The notes: generated from the sequence alone by a model not told the origin. A stretch of 59,251 nucleotides of DNA from Bacteroidaceae bacterium (GCA_017546785.1 JAFYRW010000031.1:67151-126401), one strand, 5' to 3'. Positions 1 through 9,375 are shown, counted from the first letter of the stretch. Numbers and translations are program-made.

Positions 1-2
1 AA

Positions 3-665
3 AAGAATATATTATTGTCGTTCTTGTTTGCTTTCTGTGTGAATGGTATTGTCTCTGCACAAAATATGCGCACCCTCTTTGTTGAGATGCCCGACAGCCT
101 TATGCCTCTACTGACAAAGAACAATCGCGAGGATTATGTCGATTTTATCGATGCAGGAATGCAGGCGCGTGTAACCAACAGGCTTGATTCAAAGAGTGAA
201 CTACTGAAATTTACCCCGGACTATCTGCTTCTTAAGACATCCTCTTCGGGCTCTATGCAAATGAAAATGCTGCCGGCAGAGGGCGACACTATACTATGCG
301 TGGTAAATACCGTATGCGCAGAGGCGTGCGACAGTAGAATAGCCTTTTATACGAGCGATTGGCAACCGCTCGATGGCAGCCGCTATTTTAAGAAGCCTTT
401 GATAAGCGACTTTTTCCTTTGTGCGGACAGCGTCGCTTCAACAAACTCCGAAGAGAAGAAAGAGTCTCACGCAGAATCTCTCGATGCGCTGTTGGAAATT
501 TCCGATATTTATCTTGTTCATTTGACATTGTCCGACAGAGACAATAATCTCTCGGCCGAATATACAATGCCTCGCTATATGCTGCAGGGCGACTCGGCGA
601 GGGTAGTGCCTAATCTGCGTAAGATCTCCTATGAATGGACAGCCTCGGGCTTTGAGAAGAAATAA
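3..665 (+). CDS. DUF3256 family exported protein, 5' end cut by the window edge
   Basis: The reading frame is open from base 3, and its first codons (KNILLSFLFAFCVNGIVSAQ) look like the inside of a Sec signal peptide ending at an A-Q cleavage site. The true start therefore probably lies just left of the window, rather than at the TTG at base 15. The mature part has the features I associate with DUF3256, a family of about 200 residues known mainly from Bacteroidales and without an assigned function. The likely location is the periplasm. It ends at TAA 663-665 and runs straight into a hairpin terminator shared with the convergent obg gene. The family assignment is from recall of sequence pattern, not from a search. 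Confidence 0.7.
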   Translation, partial: KNILLSFLFAFCVNGIVSAQNMRTLFVEMPDSLMPLLTKNNREDYVDFIDAGMQARVTNRLDSKSELLKFTPDYLLLKTSSSGSMQMKMLPAEGDTILCVVNTVCAEACDSRIAFYTSDWQPLDGSRYFKKPLISDFFLCADSVASTNSEEKKESHAESLDALLEISDIYLVHLTLSDRDNNLSAEYTMPRYMLQGDSARVVPNLRKISYEWTASGFEKK

Positions 666-697
666 AAAAAGAGACCTTCAAAAGGTCTCTTTTTTTA
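664..697. terminator. Bidirectional intrinsic terminator between DUF3256 gene and obg
   Basis: A 9-bp perfect stem (AGAGACCTT at 670-678 with AAGGTCTCT at 682-690) has a 3-base loop. It is flanked by an A-run on the left and a T-run on the right, so it can end transcripts from both convergent genes. Confidence 0.85.
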
Positions 698-714
698 TTC
701 GATTATATGATGGA

Positions 715-1866
715 TTACTCCTCGTCCCAATCCTCTTCGCTGTAATCCCAATCGTCCTCGTCGGCAGGCTCGTAATCCTCGTCGGTCCAGTCGGCAAAGT
801 CGTCGGCGAGCATATGACGGTCGTAGTTTCTATGTACAAGCTCGTCGCGTCTGACAGCGCTCATTCTGTTCTCCTCGCTGTTGAGCTCTCCCCAGAGAAT
901 GTCCTTTAATTCGGGTATTCCCTCGCCTGTCGCTGCCGAAATGAATATGTGCGGAACGCCCTCAGGAAGATTCTCGGAGAGCATCTCCTTCAGTTCCTCG
1001 TCGATAAGGTCGCATTTTGTTATTGCAAGCACTCGCTGCTTGTCGAGCATTTCGGGGTTGAATGTGGCAAGCTCGTTAAGCAGAATCTCGTACTCCTTCT
1101 TAATGTCGTCGGTGTCGCTGGGTACCATAAAGAGCAATAATGAGTTACGCTCAATGTGACGCAAGAATCGCAATCCCAATCCTTTGCCGTGGCTTGCTCC
1201 CTCAATGATTCCGGGAATATCGGCCATAACAAATGATTTTCCGTCGCGGTACGACACGATGCCCAAATTAGGCTCGAGGGTTGTAAAGGGGTAGTTCGCA
1301 ATTTTGGGCTTTGCCGCAGAGACGCTCGACAGGAGTGTCGATTTTCCTGCATTGGGGAATCCTACGAGACCAACGTCAGCAAGCAGTTTAAGCTCTAGTG
1401 TGACTGTCATCTCCTGCATAGGCTCTCCGGGCTGTGCGAATCGTGGTGCCTGACGTGTGGGGGTAGCAAAATGCACATTGCCTAATCCTCCTCGTCCGCC
1501 CTTCAATAGTACAACCTTCTGACCATCCTCGGTAACATCGCAAAGATACTCTCCTGTCTCGGCGTTGTATGCTACTGTTCCGCAGGGAACATCTATTATC
1601 TTACTTTCACCGTCGGCTCCTGTGCTGCGGTTCACGCCTCCATTTTGTCCGTTGCCGGCAAATACGTGACGCTGATATTTAAGATGGAGCAGTGTCCAAT
1701 AGTTGCGGTTACCACGCAAGATTATATCGCCACCCTTACCGCCGTCTCCACCATCGGGGCCACCGTTGGGAAGGTATTTTGCTCGGTGTAGATGCGCCAT
1801 TCCTCTACCGCCTCGTCCCGAGCGGCATATAATCTTTACATAATCTATAAAATTCGATTCAGCCAT
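715..1866 (-). CDS. obg: Obg/CgtA GTPase
   Basis: This is a ribosome-associated GTPase required for 50S subunit maturation and stress control, acting in the cytoplasm. The glycine-rich Obg fold covers about residues 1-158 (for example [13 protein letters not shown]). The G domain follows, with G1 GFPNAGKST at 169-177, G3 DIPG at 216-219 and G4 TKCD at 283-286. The tail from about 350 is very acidic ([18 protein letters not shown]), as in other Bacteroidota homologues, and there is no OCT/TGS domain. The length of 383 is normal for the phylum. It is the last gene of an hpt-adk-obg series, but an 87-bp gap with a strong hairpin separates it from adk. It may therefore be expressed by read-through or from a promoter inside the gap. 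Confidence 0.97.
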   Translation of the reverse strand: MAESNFIDYVKIICRSGRGGRGMAHLHRAKYLPNGGPDGGDGGKGGDIILRGNRNYWTLLHLKYQRHVFAGNGQNGGVNRSTGADGESKIIDVPCGTVAYNAETGEYLCDVTEDGQKVVLLKGGRGGLGNVHFATPTRQAPRFAQPGEPMQEMTVTLELKLLADVGLVGFPNAGKSTLLSSVSAAKPKIANYPFTTLEPNLGIVSYRDGKSFVMADIPGIIEGASHGKGLGLRFLRHIERNSLLLFMVPSDTDDIKKEYEILLNELATFNPEMLDKQRVLAITKCDLIDEELKEMLSENLPEGVPHIFISAATGEGIPELKDILWGELNSEENRMSAVRRDELVHRNYDRHMLADDFADWTDEDYEPADEDDWDYSEEDWDEE

Positions 1867-1892
1867 ACTTCTTTTGTTTGCGAATGTCGTTT

Positions 1893-1937
1893 ATATAAAA
1901 ACAGAGGACGCACCGTTTTTGACGGTGAATCCTCTGC
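1893..1937 (-). terminator. Hairpin terminator between adk and obg
   Basis: On the minus strand a two-part stem forms: CAGAGGA 1902-1908 with TCCTCTG 1930-1936, and CACCGT 1911-1916 with ACGGTG 1922-1927, with a 2x2 internal loop between them. It is followed by a T-rich run (the complement of 1893-1901). It would end most hpt-adk transcripts before obg. Confidence 0.75.
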
Positions 1938-1953
1938 CTGTTTTTGCGGGGAT

Positions 1954-2526
1954 TTACATTTTACCCTCTATAGCAGTAACAATGTCTGCGAAAATACGGT
2001 CCAATTCTCCGAGCCCGTTTATATAGCAGTGTTTACCGTCGTTCTTATACCAGTCTTTCAGCGGAGCAGTCTGCTCGTTGTAGACCACGAGGCGTTTCTT
2101 TATTGTCTCCTCGTTGTCGTCGGTACGTCCCGACTCCTGTCCGCGTTTGATGAGGCGTTCCATAAGCTCATTCTCGGGAACGTCCAATTCAATCATTGCT
2201 GTTACATCCTGTCCGCGCTCGTTGAGCATCTTCTTCAGTGCGTCGGCCTGTGCGATGGTACGAGGGAATCCGTCGAATATAACACCTTTGCTCTCTTTGA
2301 ATGAATCTAATTTTGAAGAGAGAATGTCAATCATCAACGCATCGGGGATAAGCTGTCCGTTGTCGATAAGCTTTTTCGCTGTCTGACCAAGCTCGCTGCC
2401 GGCAGCAATCTCGCCACGAAGAAGGTCTCCTGTCGAGATGTGGTTAATTCCGAACTTCTCTACAATTCTCTCGCTTTGTGTTCCCTTACCTGAACCGGGA
2501 GCACCGAAAATTACAATATTCAACAT
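1954..2526 (-). CDS. adk: Adenylate kinase
   Basis: The enzyme interconverts ATP + AMP and 2 ADP in the cytoplasm. The P-loop GAPGSGKGTQ lies at residues 8-17, the AMP-binding segment includes STGDLLRGEIAAG, and the lid region has the short form around RGQESGRTDD. It lacks the zinc cysteines seen in many Gram-positive enzymes. At 190 residues it is the short bacterial type. It lies 21 bp downstream of hpt in the same direction and is followed by a hairpin terminator. Purine salvage by Hpt yields IMP/GMP, so the pair fits a nucleotide-balance operon. Confidence 0.97.
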   Translation of the reverse strand: MLNIVIFGAPGSGKGTQSERIVEKFGINHISTGDLLRGEIAAGSELGQTAKKLIDNGQLIPDALMIDILSSKLDSFKESKGVIFDGFPRTIAQADALKKMLNERGQDVTAMIELDVPENELMERLIKRGQESGRTDDNEETIKKRLVVYNEQTAPLKDWYKNDGKHCYINGLGELDRIFADIVTAIEGKM

Positions 2527-2547
2527 TGGCGTATAATATTTCTTTAA

Positions 2548-3084
2548 TTATTCTACAGCATCATAAATATCGGGGAGGTTACGTCCCAATCCATCGTAGT
2601 CCAATCCGAATCCGACGATGAATCTGTCTGATATTGCGAATGCACTGTATTTTATATCAATAGGCACCTGTAATTTTGTCGGTTTAATGAACAACGACGC
2701 AATCTCCAACGATGCCGGTTCTTTCTCGTTCAGTGTCTCTATCATCTTCTGCATTGTGATGCCTGTATCCACAATGTCCTCTACAATGATAATGTCGCGG
2801 CCTTTTACCGATTCATTGAGTCCTATAAGCTCTCTTACCTTTCCTGTGGTGCTTGTTCCCTCGTACGACGATAGCTTCACGAATGAAATTTCGCACTCAA
2901 TCTCGAGCTTTTTCATAAGTTCGGCCACGAACATAAAACTACCATTTAATACGGCCAATAGAATAGGGCGTTTACCCTTGTAGTCGCGATTAATATTGGC
3001 AGCAACACTTGCAATCTTATCCTCAATCTCTTGGTTAGTGATTGATACTCTGAATTGTTTATTATGTATTTTAATAGTAGACAT
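2548..3084 (-). CDS. hpt: Hypoxanthine phosphoribosyltransferase
   Basis: The enzyme converts hypoxanthine or guanine plus PRPP to IMP or GMP (purine salvage, cytoplasm). The PRPP-binding signature IIIVEDIVDTGIT is at about residues 98-110. The flexible-loop segment SSYEGTSTTGKV and the N-terminal LAVLNGSFMF are also typical. The length of 178 matches the family. It is the first gene of the leftward hpt-adk(-obg) operon, and a TAnnTTTG promoter element lies 66-73 bp upstream of its ATG. Confidence 0.96.
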   Translation of the reverse strand: MSTIKIHNKQFRVSITNQEIEDKIASVAANINRDYKGKRPILLAVLNGSFMFVAELMKKLEIECEISFVKLSSYEGTSTTGKVRELIGLNESVKGRDIIIVEDIVDTGITMQKMIETLNEKEPASLEIASLFIKPTKLQVPIDIKYSAFAISDRFIVGFGLDYDGLGRNLPDIYDAVE

Positions 3085-3149
3085 TTTCTTATATTGTTTC
3101 TGGCGTTTTTCTGTTATAAACGCCTATTCCCCATAATAATAAACTGATG

Positions 3150-3157
3150 CAAATTTA
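3150..3157 (-). promoter_or_regulatory. -7 promoter element for hpt-adk
   Basis: On the minus strand this reads TAAATTTG, an exact match to the Bacteroidota -7 consensus TAnnTTTG. It sits in the intergenic region with the right orientation for hpt. No clear -33 TTTG is seen, only a T-rich stretch at about 3175. Confidence 0.6.
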
Positions 3158-3215
3158 ATCGAAAGTTTCGAATAAAATAGTTTTATTTAACTTTTTTATT
3201 GCAAAGGCAGTCTTT

Positions 3216-4319
3216 TTATTCAAAGAAGAATTCCTGAATGTCGTTGCTGTTATGCTTTTGGAATAGTGAGTGGCTGTCGCTTATGAACTCATTGATTTTC
3301 TCTTTTGTCACCCCTTTTACCTCAAAAGGAGGTGTTGCAGCCGGTATGATGATAAAATTCCTTACATTGTCGCGGTTGGGACGCGCTACCCAAGTAAGGC
3401 CATATTTGAGCGATTCCAACCTACATATATTGAATAGCTTCTTCAACTTTAGCTCGACCATTGCTCCACCGTCGCGTGCGCGTACGTACATTCCCGATAT
3501 TAAATTGCCCAACGAATATACAACGGCGCTCTTTTTGGGTGTCAGAGTATCGCTCCTTACCTCCATAGGCTGAATGACGTGCGGATGGTTTCCTATAATA
3601 TGGTCTACTCCTTGAAGGATTAACCACTCCGTCAACTCCTTGATGCGCGCAGGGGGCAGGCTCACATATTCGTCGCCCCAATGCATACAGGCAATGATAG
3701 CATCGGCTCCCATACGTCGCGCCTTGAAAATATCCTCGGCAATAGTCTCCTTGTCTATGAAGTTTACGATAAGAGGCTTTGGTACAGGAATGCCGTTCGT
3801 GCCGTAAGTGTAATTCAGTATCGCTATTCTGAAATTGTTTCTGTTAATTATCAATGGGTTGCGTCTTTCGCGGTCGATGCTGTCGCGGTATACTCCACAA
3901 TGCTTTATTCCCAAAGAGTCTAACATATGCAATGTCCTTAATGCTCCCCGTTTGCCTTTGTCGAGGCAGTGGTTGTTCGCAAAAAGCAGAACATCAAATC
4001 CAGCGTTCTTTGCCGCGTATAGGAAGCTGTCGGGAGCGCAGAATGAGGGGTAGCCACTGTAGCCCTTTTCACCAATTGTCGTCTCAAGGTTGGCAATGGC
4101 AATGTCGGCTCGGCTTACAGTCTCTCTAATGTGGTCGTAACAGGGTGAGTAGCTGTACTTTCCGTCGGGCTGTCGAGCAGCGTTCAGCTGGCTTTCGTGC
4201 TGCATAAGGTCTCCTCCGAAAAGCATTGTGATACGCGAAAAAGAAGACGTAACACTTTGTGCAGATAGCATTGTGGCTATCGACAAAAGTGTTACGCTTA
4301 TGATTTTACGCAAACTCAT
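3216..4319 (-). CDS. CapA-family metallophosphatase-like protein
   Basis: This is an exported protein of the CapA/PgsA superfamily (PGA_cap, calcineurin-like fold). It has a signal peptide (MSLRKIISVTLLSIATMLSA), then the metal-binding-type motifs FGGDLM (about residues 35-40), ANLET, FANNHCLDKG, MHWGDEY and GNHPHVIQ. These follow the order expected for the family. Some members act in poly-gamma-glutamate capsule synthesis, but no other capsule gene is nearby, so a substrate cannot be named. It follows folD by 16 bp and is the last gene of the DUF4831-ffh-folD-capA series. Confidence 0.88.
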   Translation of the reverse strand: MSLRKIISVTLLSIATMLSAQSVTSSFSRITMLFGGDLMQHESQLNAARQPDGKYSYSPCYDHIRETVSRADIAIANLETTIGEKGYSGYPSFCAPDSFLYAAKNAGFDVLLFANNHCLDKGKRGALRTLHMLDSLGIKHCGVYRDSIDRERRNPLIINRNNFRIAILNYTYGTNGIPVPKPLIVNFIDKETIAEDIFKARRMGADAIIACMHWGDEYVSLPPARIKELTEWLILQGVDHIIGNHPHVIQPMEVRSDTLTPKKSAVVYSLGNLISGMYVRARDGGAMVELKLKKLFNICRLESLKYGLTWVARPNRDNVRNFIIIPAATPPFEVKGVTKEKINEFISDSHSLFQKHNSNDIQEFFFE

Positions 4320-4335
4320 TATTTGCGTCTTTTAA

Positions 4336-5214
4336 TCAATAAATCTCGTGCTTTGCTGCAAGGAGTGTGTTCTTCATTAGCGAAACGATGGTCATAGGAC
4401 CTACTCCGCCGGGAACAGGGGTTATATAAGAGCATTTAGGAGCTACATTGTCGTAATCTACGTCTCCGCATAGACGGAATCCTGACTTACGTGTAGCATC
4501 GGGTACTCTTGTTGTACCAACGTCTATGATTACGGCGCCCTCTTTTACCATATTCTCCTTGACAAAGTGAGGCTGTCCGAGTGCTGCGATAATAATATCG
4601 GCGTTACGGCACTCATCCTCGATATTTGCTGTGTGGCTGTGGCATACAGTAACGGTCGCGTCACCGGGGTACTGCTTCTGCATCATAAGGCTTGCCACGG
4701 GCTTACCTACAATGTTGCTGCGTCCCAATACAACGCATTTTTTACCCTTAGTCTCAATGTTGTAACGACGCAAGAGCTCCAATATTCCGTTGGGCGTTGC
4801 CGAGAGATAGCAGGGGAGTCCTATGGCAAGGCGTCCGGCGTTTACAGGGTGGAATCCATCAACATCCTTGCGGTAGTCGATAGCCTCTGTAACTTTCTGC
4901 TCGTCAATGTGCTTGGGCAAAGGCAACTGTACAATGAATCCATCAACGTCGGGGTCCTCGTTAAGTTCCTGAACTTTAGTAAGGAGCTGCTCCTCGGTTA
5001 TGTCATCCTCGTAGCGTATGAGTGTCGATGTAAAACCGCACTCTTCGCACGCCTTAACCTTGTTTGCAACGTATGTCTCGCTACCGCCATCGTGTCCAAC
5101 TAAGATAGCTGCCAAATGGGGGCGTTTGCCACCGTTTGCCAATATTGCCTCAACCTCCTGAGCAATTTCCTGCTTTATTGCTGCCGAAATGGCTTTTCCG
5201 TCTATTATCTGCAT
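4336..5214 (-). CDS. folD: Bifunctional methylenetetrahydrofolate dehydrogenase/cyclohydrolase
   Basis: The enzyme interconverts 5,10-methylene-, 5,10-methenyl- and 10-formyl-tetrahydrofolate with NADP (one-carbon metabolism). The catalytic pair Tyr48 and Lys52 sits in [22 protein letters not shown], the dinucleotide-binding [14 protein letters not shown] and the C-terminal [10 protein letters not shown] are also present. I chose the ATG at 5212-5214 (292 residues): it begins [10 protein letters not shown] as in other FolD proteins and lies 16 bp after the ffh stop. A longer frame reaching 5280 would overlap ffh and adds an unrelated N-terminus. Confidence 0.96.
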   Translation of the reverse strand: MQIIDGKAISAAIKQEIAQEVEAILANGGKRPHLAAILVGHDGGSETYVANKVKACEECGFTSTLIRYEDDITEEQLLTKVQELNEDPDVDGFIVQLPLPKHIDEQKVTEAIDYRKDVDGFHPVNAGRLAIGLPCYLSATPNGILELLRRYNIETKGKKCVVLGRSNIVGKPVASLMMQKQYPGDATVTVCHSHTANIEDECRNADIIIAALGQPHFVKENMVKEGAVIIDVGTTRVPDATRKSGFRLCGDVDYDNVAPKCSYITPVPGGVGPMTIVSLMKNTLLAAKHEIY

Positions 5215-5230
5215 AATTATAAATTTTTGA

Positions 5231-6556
5231 TTATCTGAATTTTGGCATTCCGGGGAGTGAGGGCATTTTGCCTCCTGCAACAGTCTTCATTGTCTTGCGT
5301 ATCTGCTCGAACTGTTTCATAAGGCGATTGACCTCCTGTAGTGTGGTTCCGCTACCGCGTGCGATGCGCTCGCGACGTGAAGCATTTATAATGTCGGGGT
5401 TCTCACGTTCTTTCGGAGTCATAGAGTGGATGATGGCCTCTACATTCTTGAATGCATTATCGTCAATATCCATATCCTTGACAGCTTTTCCTATTCCGGG
5501 AATCATTGCCATAAGGTTCTTTATGTTACCCATTTTCTTAATCTGCTCTATCTGAGCAAGAAAATCGTTAAAATCGAACTGGTTGCGTGCCATCTTACGC
5601 TGCAATTTTTTTGCAGCCTCCTCGTCGAACTGCTCCTGCGCACGTTCAACAAGAGATACAACGTCGCCCATTCCTAAAATGCGGTCGGCCATACGGTTGG
5701 GGTGGAAAAGGTCTATTGCCTCCATCTTCTCGCCTGTACCGATGAATTTTATAGGCTTGTCTACTACGCTGCGTATCGATAGCGCAGCACCACCGCGTGT
5801 GTCACCATCGAGTTTAGTGAGTATGACACCAGTAAAGTCCAAACGGTCGTTGAACTCCTTTGCTGTGTTTACTGCATCCTGTCCGGTCATTGAGTCTACA
5901 ACAAAGAGAGTCTCGTTGGGGTTGATAGCCTCCTTGATGGCTGAAATCTCCTGCATCATAGCCTCGTCTACAGCCAAGCGTCCGGCGGTATCTATGATCA
6001 CAAGATTATATCCCTTCTGTTTAGCCTCTTTTATGGCATTTTGGGCAATCTCGATAGGATTCTTGTTCTCTGTCTCGCAGTATACGGGAACGCCAATCTG
6101 CTCTCCTAGTACCTTCAACTGGTCGATAGCCGCAGGGCGATATACGTCGCAGGCTGCCAATAGCGGAGCACGATTCTTCTTCTTTTTCAGATAATTGGCC
6201 AATTTTGCCGAGAATGTTGTCTTACCCGAACCTTGAAGACCCGACATAAGGATTACGGCAGGGTGTCCCTCGTAGTTAATGTCGGCGGTTTCGCCACCCA
6301 TAAGGGTTGTAAGCTCGTCGTGAACAATCTTAATCATCAACTGGCTCGGATGGATAGATGTAAGCACATTCTGTCCGATAGCCTTGTTCTTTACGGTGTC
6401 GGTAAAAGTCTTTGCAACCTTATAGTTCACGTCGGCGTCGAGCAGTGCTTTGCGCACGTCCTTAAGAGTCTCGGCAACGTTTACTTCGGTGATACGTCCC
6501 TCTCCTTTGAGTATCTTGAATGAGCGTTCGAGGCGCTCGCTTAGATTTTCAAACAT
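5231..6556 (-). CDS. ffh: Signal recognition particle protein Ffh
   Basis: This is the SRP54 homologue that binds signal sequences and 4.5S RNA and docks to FtsY for co-translational membrane targeting. An N-domain helix bundle (1-90) is followed by the G domain with the P-loop GLQGSGKTT at 106-114, then DTAGR and [11 protein letters not shown] methionine-rich M domain follows from about residue 320 ([21 protein letters not shown]) and ends in [14 protein letters not shown]. The length of 441 is standard. It is second in an operon, 20 bp after the DUF4831 gene and 16 bp before folD. Confidence 0.97.
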   Translation of the reverse strand: MFENLSERLERSFKILKGEGRITEVNVAETLKDVRKALLDADVNYKVAKTFTDTVKNKAIGQNVLTSIHPSQLMIKIVHDELTTLMGGETADINYEGHPAVILMSGLQGSGKTTFSAKLANYLKKKKNRAPLLAACDVYRPAAIDQLKVLGEQIGVPVYCETENKNPIEIAQNAIKEAKQKGYNLVIIDTAGRLAVDEAMMQEISAIKEAINPNETLFVVDSMTGQDAVNTAKEFNDRLDFTGVILTKLDGDTRGGAALSIRSVVDKPIKFIGTGEKMEAIDLFHPNRMADRILGMGDVVSLVERAQEQFDEEAAKKLQRKMARNQFDFNDFLAQIEQIKKMGNIKNLMAMIPGIGKAVKDMDIDDNAFKNVEAIIHSMTPKERENPDIINASRRERIARGSGTTLQEVNRLMKQFEQIRKTMKTVAGGKMPSLPGMPKFR

Positions 6557-6576
6557 ATTCCTATATTGTTAAATTA

Positions 6577-7620
6577 TTATTTATCAATGCTTATAATGCC
6601 TCCAGTAGCTGTGTCTAAAATAACTTTTGTCTTAAAGTTCTTGCTGAAAAGATTCTTTGCAAGAACCTCAACACTTCCAAATTGTGCTATAGGCAGAGTC
6701 TCCTCGAAGAATGTCTTTCCGCTTGTATATATTTTTGTGCGGGCTCTGCCGGGGAGATTGTAGCATATTCCCTCTTTTTTTGCACTCTTTTGGTTTGTGA
6801 CAGATGTTGCGGGTATGCTGTCCTCGTTGTTAAAATCGTAGTAGATAGGCTTTCCTGCAAGATTATCCTTGTCTACAATTCCCAATTTTCGAGAGAAACG
6901 GAACAATACCTCTTTGGTGGCATTGCTGCTCTCTGATGGGGTGAATTTAATATTGCAGGTATACTTTACAGTGTCAATATATCCGGTAAAAAGTTCGGTC
7001 AATGCTCTCTCTTGTGTGTTTAACTCATCGAGTATAAGCTGCATCGATAGGCCGTCCTTAGGCATATTGTCTGCAGTTCCGCGTGTGATTGCCATCTTGC
7101 TCTCGCGAATGGCGTAAATCTCCTTTGCAGTAAGCTCGGCCATTTTTGCGGTAGATGTTGCCTGAAGAATCTCCTCGGTCATATACTGACGGGCATCCAC
7201 TCTCTTCTGTTTGTAGCTTTTAGGTTTCTCTACTATCTTTTGTGGAACCTCGCAGTTTACGCTTTCCAATATTCCTTCGTTGTTTATGATTACATTGCTG
7301 GCATTGCTGCCGTCAAGCTTTACTGTGAACTTCTTTTCGTGGTCGGGTGCCCCGTAGGTGTTTAGATTTATGTCTGTAAGTTCCCAATATTTCTTTTCCT
7401 TCTCTATGGCGTCTGTTATGCGCAGGAAACGGTCGGCGTATCGGCTGAACTCTCCGGGATTATGTGTAATACATTCAGCCTCTACGGTTATATTCAACAC
7501 AGTTTTTGGCAGGTAATAGCTAACACCTTCGCTTGCTCCTTTCTTAAATAGGCTCACCCCTGTCTGCGCCAGAGAGGGTAGTGCAACCATTGCAAATAAC
7601 AGTATTATAATCTTTTTCAT
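6577..7620 (-). CDS. DUF4831 family exported protein
   Basis: This is a 347-residue protein with a clear Sec signal peptide (MKKIIILLFAMVALPSLAQ). The start at 7618-7620 is chosen over a longer frame to 7728 because the signal peptide begins there and a promoter element lies at 7717-7724, inside the longer frame. The body has the pattern of DUF4831, known mostly from Bacteroidales and of unknown function. It is predicted periplasmic or outer-membrane-associated. It is the first gene of the operon carrying ffh and folD, an association with housekeeping genes that says little about function. Confidence 0.8.
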   Translation of the reverse strand: MKKIIILLFAMVALPSLAQTGVSLFKKGASEGVSYYLPKTVLNITVEAECITHNPGEFSRYADRFLRITDAIEKEKKYWELTDINLNTYGAPDHEKKFTVKLDGSNASNVIINNEGILESVNCEVPQKIVEKPKSYKQKRVDARQYMTEEILQATSTAKMAELTAKEIYAIRESKMAITRGTADNMPKDGLSMQLILDELNTQERALTELFTGYIDTVKYTCNIKFTPSESSNATKEVLFRFSRKLGIVDKDNLAGKPIYYDFNNEDSIPATSVTNQKSAKKEGICYNLPGRARTKIYTSGKTFFEETLPIAQFGSVEVLAKNLFSKNFKTKVILDTATGGIISIDK

Positions 7621-7716
7621 CCCTAATTGCTGTTTTTTATAAAAGCTTGCTGCTGTTAAGCATAATTTATATAGGCTGCGTCTAAGATGGCATAGCCTAA
7701 ATATCGTAATTTGTTG

Positions 7717-7724
7717 CGAAGATA
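7717..7724 (-). promoter_or_regulatory. -7 promoter element for the DUF4831-ffh-folD-capA operon
   Basis: The minus strand reads TATCTTCG, a one-base variant of TAnnTTTG, placed about 95 bp before the DUF4831 start. The same octamer precedes the DUF3078 and DUF4468 genes in this window. Confidence 0.55.
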
Positions 7725-7768
7725 ACAAAAAGTTTTGAAATTTGTCCTATAAATCAATACGTTTGCTT

Positions 7769-7812
7769 AATATTTAACGAAGAGAGGAGCACTCCTCTCT
7801 TCGTTAAATATT
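7769..7812 (-). terminator. Long perfect hairpin after the AraC-type regulator gene
   Basis: The two arms, 7769-7789 and 7792-7812, are perfectly complementary over about 20 bp with a tiny loop at GCAC. It starts 9 bases past the regulator's stop codon. It is AT-rich at the base but lacks a long T-run, so termination may be factor-assisted, or the stem may mainly protect the 3' end. Confidence 0.6.
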
Positions 7813-7821
7813 TGTTCTCTT

Positions 7822-8688
7822 TTAATCGACCATTACTCCGCTTGAACGGAATTCCGACAGCGAGAATCCTGTATGGCGCTTGAAATATCGGTTAAGGTAC
7901 GACTGGTCGGGGAAATTGTATTCATTTACCAGCTCTTGGAAACTTTTGTGGGTGTACATTAGTGCTACCTGTAGCTCGATAATTGTGTAGTGGTCGATAA
8001 TCTCTTTGGCATTTTGTCCCGAAACTCTTTGGCATATAGAATTAAGGTGCCTTGTGGAAATTTTCATTGCACTGGCATAATATTGTACCGAACGCTCCTT
8101 GCGGAATTTTTGTGTGAGCAGATTGCGAAAATCGTAAAAAGTATTATCCTTATTATTGTGGACTGTTCCTTTTGCCGACTGTTCGTTTTTACTCTCAATG
8201 TGCTGCATATATAGCAGTAGGGCATTAACCGATAGAATTATATTCTGACGGCAGAATTCTGTGTTCTCCAGATTGTTGGCAACCTCATACTCCATAAGGT
8301 CTATCTGGCGGAAAATGTTAGAGATAAACTCCTTTTCCAATGCTGTATCACCATTTTTGCAAGGATGGCGCTCTATCTTGTTCATTGTCTCAAGGCTGAA
8401 TGCGCTTCGTGCGGCCAACCAAATATGCTTAGACAATCCTAATAGGCGCGATGAAAAGTCGCTTGTAATGTCAAGCAATAATATTTTGGAGCCTGTTGGG
8501 CAGATAATAATTTCGCCCTCCGAAAAATGGTGCTTCTGTCCGTCTATGGTGAAAAGTGCCTCACCGCTCATACACCAAAATATTGACGTGTGCTGCATCT
8601 GGTAGGCGTGATGCACAAATTGTTGCAACGACGATTTTGTAGTAGCAAAGCCGTACTGAGGTAGTTTCTTTAAATAGATATTGTCCAT
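7822..8688 (-). CDS. AraC-family transcriptional regulator
   Basis: This is a 288-residue protein with an N-terminal cupin-like sensing region (about 10-100, including HHFSEGEIIICPTGSK) and a C-terminal AraC/XylS DNA-binding domain with two helix-turn-helix units. The domain runs from about 195 to the end (VQYYASAMKISTRHLNSICQ, then FQELVNEYNFPDQSYLNRYF). The ATG at 8686-8688 (MDNIYLKK) follows AAAAAGAGACAAA and is preferred over an extension to 8781. It is a single-gene unit flanked by tmRNA. Its target and ligand are unknown. A repeated 9-mer in the upstream region could be an operator. Confidence 0.9.
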   Translation of the reverse strand: MDNIYLKKLPQYGFATTKSSLQQFVHHAYQMQHTSIFWCMSGEALFTIDGQKHHFSEGEIIICPTGSKILLLDITSDFSSRLLGLSKHIWLAARSAFSLETMNKIERHPCKNGDTALEKEFISNIFRQIDLMEYEVANNLENTEFCRQNIILSVNALLLYMQHIESKNEQSAKGTVHNNKDNTFYDFRNLLTQKFRKERSVQYYASAMKISTRHLNSICQRVSGQNAKEIIDHYTIIELQVALMYTHKSFQELVNEYNFPDQSYLNRYFKRHTGFSLSEFRSSGVMVD

Positions 8689-8736
8689 TTTGTCTCTTTT
8701 TAGTTGTTTAGTTGTTGTGTTTTGTCTTATTTGGGC

Positions 8737-8773
8737 TACAATATTCGTAAAAAATGGTGAATTGTACAATATT
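8737..8773. repeat. Direct 9-mer repeats upstream of the AraC-type gene
   Basis: TACAATATT occurs at 8737-8745 and again at 8765-8773, 28 bp start to start, about 50-85 bp before the regulator's ATG. Direct repeats spaced by nearly whole helical turns are typical of AraC-family operators, but the sequence is AT-rich, so chance is possible. Confidence 0.35.
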
Positions 8774-8897
8774 TGCGGCAAAAAAGTCCAAAAAATAGCT
8801 GTTTAGTGTAAAAAGAACTCTCATCCTTGCCTGTCAGACGATTCTTGTGTACCAATATTCTTGTCGCAAATTCTGCACGCAAGGAGGGTTTGTGTTT

Positions 8898-8935
8898 AAA
8901 AAAAACAAAACCGCCAATTCGTTGAGAATCAGCAG
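8898..8935 (-). terminator. Intrinsic terminator of tmRNA
   Basis: On the minus strand CTGCTGATTC pairs with GAATTGGCGG (10 pairs, three of them wobble) around the loop TCAAC. It is followed by TTTTG and a run of eight T. It lies 27 bases past the mature tmRNA 3' end. Confidence 0.85.
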
Positions 8936-8961
8936 TTTAATTTTGAATAAAGTTCATTTTG

Positions 8962-9356
8962 TGGAGCTAGAGGGAGTCGAACCCTCGTCCAAACGAGGAA
9001 ACCATACGCTTTCTACACGCTTAGTCATCGGTAGGATTTTCGAGTGTAAGCAAGACCGCGACCACCAACTTATACCTTATCCTCTAAAAATTTCGTCGTA
9101 ACATCGAGGCCTGTTACGGCTAGTCCCGAGTTGCCTGCACCACCGTATCGGATTGCTTCGGAACAACTGCGTCCGGGTGATGTCTCGTTCCAACACCTTG
9201 TGCCGGAATAAAGCTAATCTACTATACTTCGATTAAGCAGCGAGAGCATAATTTGTTTCGCCAGATAATTTTTGACGGCTCAGATTATAGTGCGAACCAA
9301 CGAGGCACTGCGTGCTTACGTACCTTTTCTACCCGCTGTCAAATCCAGATAGCCCC
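8962..9356 (-). ncRNA. ssrA: Transfer-messenger RNA (tmRNA)
   Basis: This RNA rescues stalled ribosomes and tags the unfinished proteins for proteolysis. The mature 5' end GGGGCTATC (from 9356) pairs with the 3' TAGCTCC (8963-8969) as a 7-bp alanyl-type acceptor stem containing one G-U pair. The T-arm with GGTTCGACTCC is near the 3' end. The tag frame is 9262-9233: GGC GAA ACA AAT TAT GCT CTC GCT GCT TAA, giving GETNYALAA after the Ala supplied by tmRNA, the known Bacteroides-type tag. The 3' CCA is not encoded (after the discriminator A the DNA reads CAA) and must be added. The size is about 395 nt. Short protein frames over this stretch are meaningless. Confidence 0.97.
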
Positions 9357-9375
9357 GATACATATTTTCTGTCTG

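Noticed and set aside
8847-9101. An 84-codon frame crossing the tmRNA 3' end
   Set aside because: It overlaps the T-arm, acceptor strand and terminator of tmRNA, which explain the sequence fully.
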